A DNA stretch of 8,136 nucleotides from an uncultured Veillonellaceae bacterium (GTDB lineage: Bacteria; Bacillota; Negativicutes; Veillonellales; Negativicoccaceae), in contig USPU01000039.1 in the NCBI GenBank assembly GCA_900556745.1, forward strand, positions 1 through 8,136, read 5' to 3'. Of this stretch, positions 6,046 to 8,136 are shown piece after piece; position 1 is the stretch's first letter, and the number at the start of each line of letters is the position of its first letter. The notes under the pieces are model-generated. The model searched no databases and was not told the DNA's origin. It saw only the letters and a list, made by a program, of their open reading frames with translations. The position numbers were made by a program, and so were the translations under genes.

Positions 6046-6074
6046 AATATAGAGAAAATTCTGCAATATGTCAA
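6046..6074 (-). promoter_or_regulatory. Near-consensus promoter of the small RNA
   Basis: On the minus strand TTGACA (6074-6069, perfect -35) is followed by exactly 17 nt and TATATT (6051-6046, 5 of 6 matches). It is the best promoter in the window and points at a region without a credible protein gene. The predicted start, near 6039-6037, is 2-4 nt before the closing helix of the RNA. Confidence 0.8.
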
Positions 6075-6122
6075 CAAGCGTCACCGCACGAAACTGCAGA
6101 GTGAGCGCACACGAATATTCCC

Positions 6123-6164
6123 CTAAAGAAAACACGGCAATGGCGATGTATTTTCTTTAGAAAA
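6123..6164. repeat. Overlapping inverted repeats
   Basis: CTAAAGAAAA (6123-6132) and TTTTCTTTAG (6151-6160) are perfect 10-bp inverted repeats around an 18-nt loop. TTTTCT (6151-6156) can instead pair with AGAAAA (6159-6164) across 2 nt, so the same arm takes part in two exclusive dyads. No gene start depends on it visibly. It could be a protein-binding site or a weak RNA switch. Confidence 0.45.
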
Positions 6165-6168
6165 GGAG

Positions 6169-6229
6169 AAAAAAGGTACATGCGCGTACATAGCAATCCG
6201 GCCGCGCGGTGTTGATTCCGCGCGGCCGG
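6169..6229 (-). terminator. Probable terminator of the phytase-like gene
   Basis: CCGGCCGCGCGG (6198-6209) and CCGCGCGGCCGG (6218-6229) make a perfect 12-bp GC stem with an 8-nt loop, 23 nt past the minus-strand stop codon. No T run follows directly on the minus strand (ATTGCTATG comes next). Further on, a weak GTAC/GTAC hairpin (6189-6176) is followed by TTTTTT (6174-6169). The stem is strong enough to act as a 3' end, but the usual U tract is displaced, so the exact stop point is uncertain. Confidence 0.55.
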
Positions 6230-6252
6230 GCTTTCAAGGGGGCGCCTGGATA

Positions 6253-7596
6253 TCAAAGCGGTTGCGGCAGGTGGATCAGCCACAACACCGAGGGGTCAGG
6301 GCCTTCGGTCATCGTCGCCCGAATACGGGTCGGCGTGCCGTCGGCGCCGCGAAGAATTCGTTGTTCGGCATCGTAAGTATATTCCGTAATATCATCTTGA
6401 CCGGCGGTTGCGCCTTCGATTTTGAGGGCGATGCCGAAGTCATTGTCGTTCGCAATCGCGAGCGTCTTTTTATCCGGTAAAAGCACGATACCTTCCGCTT
6501 TTTCCACCGTCCAGCCATGCTGACGGAGGTCAAGGAAAAGCTCTTTTTGCGCCGGTTGGAAAAGTTTGCCGAGCGCGTCTTTATCCGCTTCCAACGCTTC
6601 CTGACCGGAAGTCATATCGGTAATATCGGTCGCTTTCGCGATGTCGATTTTGTAGATGCGGTTTTGCATCGTTCCCTGCGCGTCTTTGCCCTGCTCGATG
6701 ACCAGGAATTGGTGATCATTGATGGCGGCGATGTCGCCGAGTTTCATCGCGGAGTTCTTTTTATAAGAGCCGGGCGTGATCGGGTAAGCGTATGTTTTGA
6801 CGTCGCCCGATTTCGGATCGACAAGAACGAGACGGGTAAAGTTGGCGATGTTTTTCGTTTTGCCGCCGACGTTGAGCGTGCTCTGCATCATCACCATCAA
6901 TTTACCGGCGGGCGTGATCGCCAAACCTTCCGCGCCGCGGTTGGGTTGACGTTCCTGTAAAATTTTCGGTAAACCTTGACCCGGAGCAAGGCGGCGAAGT
7001 TCGCGGCCTTGTCTGTCGTATTCGACGAGGAACGGGCCGTATTCATCGGTCAGCCAGAAGTGACCTTGCGCATCGACGGCAAGTCCTTCCGGATCCAAAC
7101 CGTTTTTGTCATAGGCGAGCGGCCGGAACTGAAGATCCAAGCCGATTTCGCCGGTATTACCAAGAGCGCCTTGCGGTATCGGACGACCGCTGATATCTTG
7201 GCCTAGTTTATTCTTCAAAGAAAACGATGAAACGACCGTCGCTTTCCCGTCTTTGACACGAATGATACCGATACGCGGCGCGTAATCGGGGACGGGGAAA
7301 ATTTTACTGCTGCGCTTTTGATCGCCGTCACGATATTGGACGCTGTCCAAGTTCGGGCCGCGATCCGTGACACCGTAGAATTCAATGGCGCCGTCACGAG
7401 TCGTTTCTTTGTAGGTCAATGCCGAACCATAGCCGAGGGGGATGGCATGTTTCGTTTGACCCGGCACGGTGAGATATTCGTGAGCGGGCAGTTCTACGGT
7501 ATAACGATCAATGGCGGGTGTCGGCGCGGCGAATGCAACGCTGCCGGCGAGCAGACTAAGCGCAACCGCGCTCCATAAAAAAGTGCGTTTCATCAT
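6253..7596 (-). CDS. Exported esterase-like-activity-of-phytase family protein
   Basis: This 447-residue protein has a Sec signal peptide (MMKR, hydrophobic core 5-20, likely cleavage after AFA at 23), so it acts outside the cytoplasmic membrane. The body resembles the phytase-like, probably beta-propeller, family known for esterase-like activity. Motifs seen are GVTDRGPN (75-82), DPEGLAVD (168-175), FWLTDEYGPFLVEYD (180-194), NRGAEGLAITPAG (219-231), KAEGIVLLPD (366-375) and IANDNDFG (381-388), with acidic residues suited to metal or phosphate binding. True substrates of the family are poorly known and phytase activity cannot be assumed. AAAGGAGG (7616-7609) lies 12 nt before the first of two adjacent ATGs, 15 before the second, so either may be used. 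It is transcribed alone, divergent from the usp gene. Confidence 0.88.
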   Translation of the reverse strand: MMKRTFLWSAVALSLLAGSVAFAAPTPAIDRYTVELPAHEYLTVPGQTKHAIPLGYGSALTYKETTRDGAIEFYGVTDRGPNLDSVQYRDGDQKRSSKIFPVPDYAPRIGIIRVKDGKATVVSSFSLKNKLGQDISGRPIPQGALGNTGEIGLDLQFRPLAYDKNGLDPEGLAVDAQGHFWLTDEYGPFLVEYDRQGRELRRLAPGQGLPKILQERQPNRGAEGLAITPAGKLMVMMQSTLNVGGKTKNIANFTRLVLVDPKSGDVKTYAYPITPGSYKKNSAMKLGDIAAINDHQFLVIEQGKDAQGTMQNRIYKIDIAKATDITDMTSGQEALEADKDALGKLFQPAQKELFLDLRQHGWTVEKAEGIVLLPDKKTLAIANDNDFGIALKIEGATAGQDDITEYTYDAEQRILRGADGTPTRIRATMTEGPDPSVLWLIHLPQPL

Positions 7597-7643
7597 GTTC
7601 CTGATCTTCCTCCTTTAGTTTCTTGCCATAAGCATAAAGAGAT

Positions 7644-7673
7644 ATTGTCAATTTCCGAACGGGTTTGTGTCAA
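7644..7673 (-). promoter_or_regulatory. Candidate promoter of the phytase-like gene
   Basis: On the minus strand TTGACA (7673-7668) is followed after 18 nt by GACAAT (7649-7644, 4 of 6 matches), giving a leader of roughly 40 nt. The -35 is overlapped by CTTTACTTTGA, an 11-bp sequence also present in the ABC promoter. A second TTGACA at 7652-7647 has no good -10 at the right distance. Confidence 0.5.
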
Positions 7674-7755
7674 AGTAAAGAAAAAATTTACATACGGATA
7701 AAATAAAAACGATATTTTTGCACAAAGCGCCGATGTATGCCCGCGCTTGATCGGC

Positions 7756-7784
7756 TTGACGGTCCACTCGGACCGCTATATGAT
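7756..7784 (+). promoter_or_regulatory. Promoter of the universal stress protein gene
   Basis: TTGACG (7756-7761), a 17-nt spacer and TATGAT (7779-7784) form a good housekeeping promoter 42 nt before the usp start codon. Confidence 0.75.
7760..7775 (+). promoter_or_regulatory. Operator-like palindrome between -35 and -10 of the usp promoter
   Basis: CGGTCC (7760-7765) and GGACCG (7770-7775) are perfect inverted repeats with a 4-nt centre (ACTC). They overlap the last two bases of the -35 and lie wholly upstream of the -10. The position suits a repressor or an activator that twists the spacer; the protein is unknown. Two further interleaved 6-bp dyads lie just upstream (AAGCGC/GCGCTT at 7725-7730 and 7743-7748; GCCGAT/ATCGGC at 7729-7734 and 7750-7755). 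Confidence 0.5.
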
Positions 7785-7826
7785 GAAAGGAGAAAGGTTA
7801 TTAATTTATATGAAGGAGGGATAGCA

Positions 7827-8136
7827 ATGAGATGTCAGACGATTCTGGTGGCACTGGACGGTTCGGAGCACGCCCGGTTTGCATTGGAGGCCGCAGTGGC
7901 CTTGGCGGAAAAATTCGGTAGCCGGTTGATTCTTACTCATATTATGGATATCCAGCACTTCACAACGGCTTGGTTTGAACCGCCGCGCAATCGCAAGGAA
8001 GCGGATGAGCGTGTCGACTACAAGCCGGATACGGAAGTCAAATTGAAAGAAACAACGGATTATCAGCGGGAATTCGGACGTCGGATTTTGGCGGCGGCGA
8101 AAGATCATGTACCGGCGGGAATCGATTATGAAATCG
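7827..8136 (+). CDS. Universal stress protein (UspA family), 3'-truncated by window
   Basis: The first 103 residues of a UspA-domain protein are present; the end lies outside the window. The N-terminus TILVALDGSEHARFALEAAVALAEKFGSRLILTHIMD shows the first beta strand with the conserved Asp11 (which contacts the nucleotide in ATP-binding members), helix 1 and the second strand. A longer, charged insertion (about 39-75) is followed by YQREFGRRILAAAKDH, the usual second helix. The GxxG(9x)GS/T motif that would tell whether it binds ATP is not in view. AGGAGG (7814-7819) lies 7 nt before ATG 7827. The gene has its own promoter and faces away from the phytase-like gene. Confidence 0.9.
   Translation, partial: MRCQTILVALDGSEHARFALEAAVALAEKFGSRLILTHIMDIQHFTTAWFEPPRNRKEADERVDYKPDTEVKLKETTDYQREFGRRILAAAKDHVPAGIDYEI

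Larger units (their letters stand above)
5833..6252. other. Intergenic region without a convincing protein gene
   Basis: No ORF here has both a ribosome binding site and coding character. Short frames at 5850-5942 and 6068-6160 on the + strand lack ribosome binding sites. The region contains the minus-strand small RNA and its promoter (5959-6074), two overlapping inverted repeats (6123-6164) and a strong GC stem (6198-6229). I see nothing definable in 5833-5958. Confidence 0.6.

Noticed and set aside
5605..6135. 176-codon minus-strand frame across the small RNA and the end of the ATPase gene
   Set aside because: It runs antisense through the ATPase 3' end, through two terminators and the sRNA promoter, with no ribosome binding site.
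6180..6215. 11-codon ORF MRVHSNPAARC on the + strand with GGAG upstream (6165-6168)
   Set aside because: It overlaps the 12-bp GC stem, has no visible promoter, and what lies downstream is the antisense of the phytase-like gene, so a leader-peptide role makes no sense.
7705..7719. AAAAA-CGATA-TTTTT dyad in the divergent promoter region
   Set aside because: Five A/T pairs only; this is expected by chance in AT-rich intergenic DNA.

Overview
This 8.1-kb window looks like ordinary chromosome from a low-to-mid-GC Firmicutes-type bacterium. Strong AGGAGG-like ribosome binding sites precede almost every gene, promoters are of the TTGACA/TATAAT type, and intrinsic terminators are simple GC stems followed by T runs. 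The base composition (about half GC, codons rich in GCG, CGG and TTG) and a Sec-exported phytase-like protein would fit a diderm Firmicute such as a member of the Negativicutes. That assignment is an impression, not something a single motif proves.

Layout. Positions 2-3198 are the end of a purine biosynthesis operon on the + strand: purH (5'-truncated by the window edge), purD, and a DUF456-family membrane protein, closed by a clean terminator at 3201-3225. An AT-rich promoter region follows. Its -35 to -10 interval is filled by a 9+9 bp inverted repeat that looks like an operator. The transcript predicted from it first meets a 36-codon small ORF with its own ribosome binding site (3336-3446), then a three-gene polar amino acid ABC importer: lipoprotein binding protein (3501-4301), permease (4373-5026) and ATPase (5036-5800). 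A perfect 11-bp hairpin sits between the binding-protein and permease genes, and a probably bidirectional terminator ends the operon.

The 450-bp gap at 5801-6252 has no convincing protein gene. It carries the most interesting element of the window: on the minus strand, a near-consensus promoter (TTGACA, 17 nt, TATATT) is followed after 6-7 nt by a roughly 81-nt sequence that folds with its own 5' and 3' ends paired and finishes in six U residues. This has the architecture of a free-standing small RNA gene; I do not recognise it as a known family. The rest of the gap holds inverted repeats and a strong 12-bp GC stem that probably ends the next gene.

On the minus strand, 6253-7596 encodes an exported 'esterase-like activity of phytase' family protein with a good signal peptide. 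Divergent from it, after a 230-bp double-promoter region, a universal stress protein gene starts at 7827 and runs off the window. Its promoter also has a perfect 6+6 bp palindrome between -35 and -10.

Taken together, purH and purD provide steps of IMP synthesis and the ABC genes form one importer. The phytase-like and Usp genes look like separate transcription units. No mobile element, CRISPR array, tRNA or rRNA was seen.
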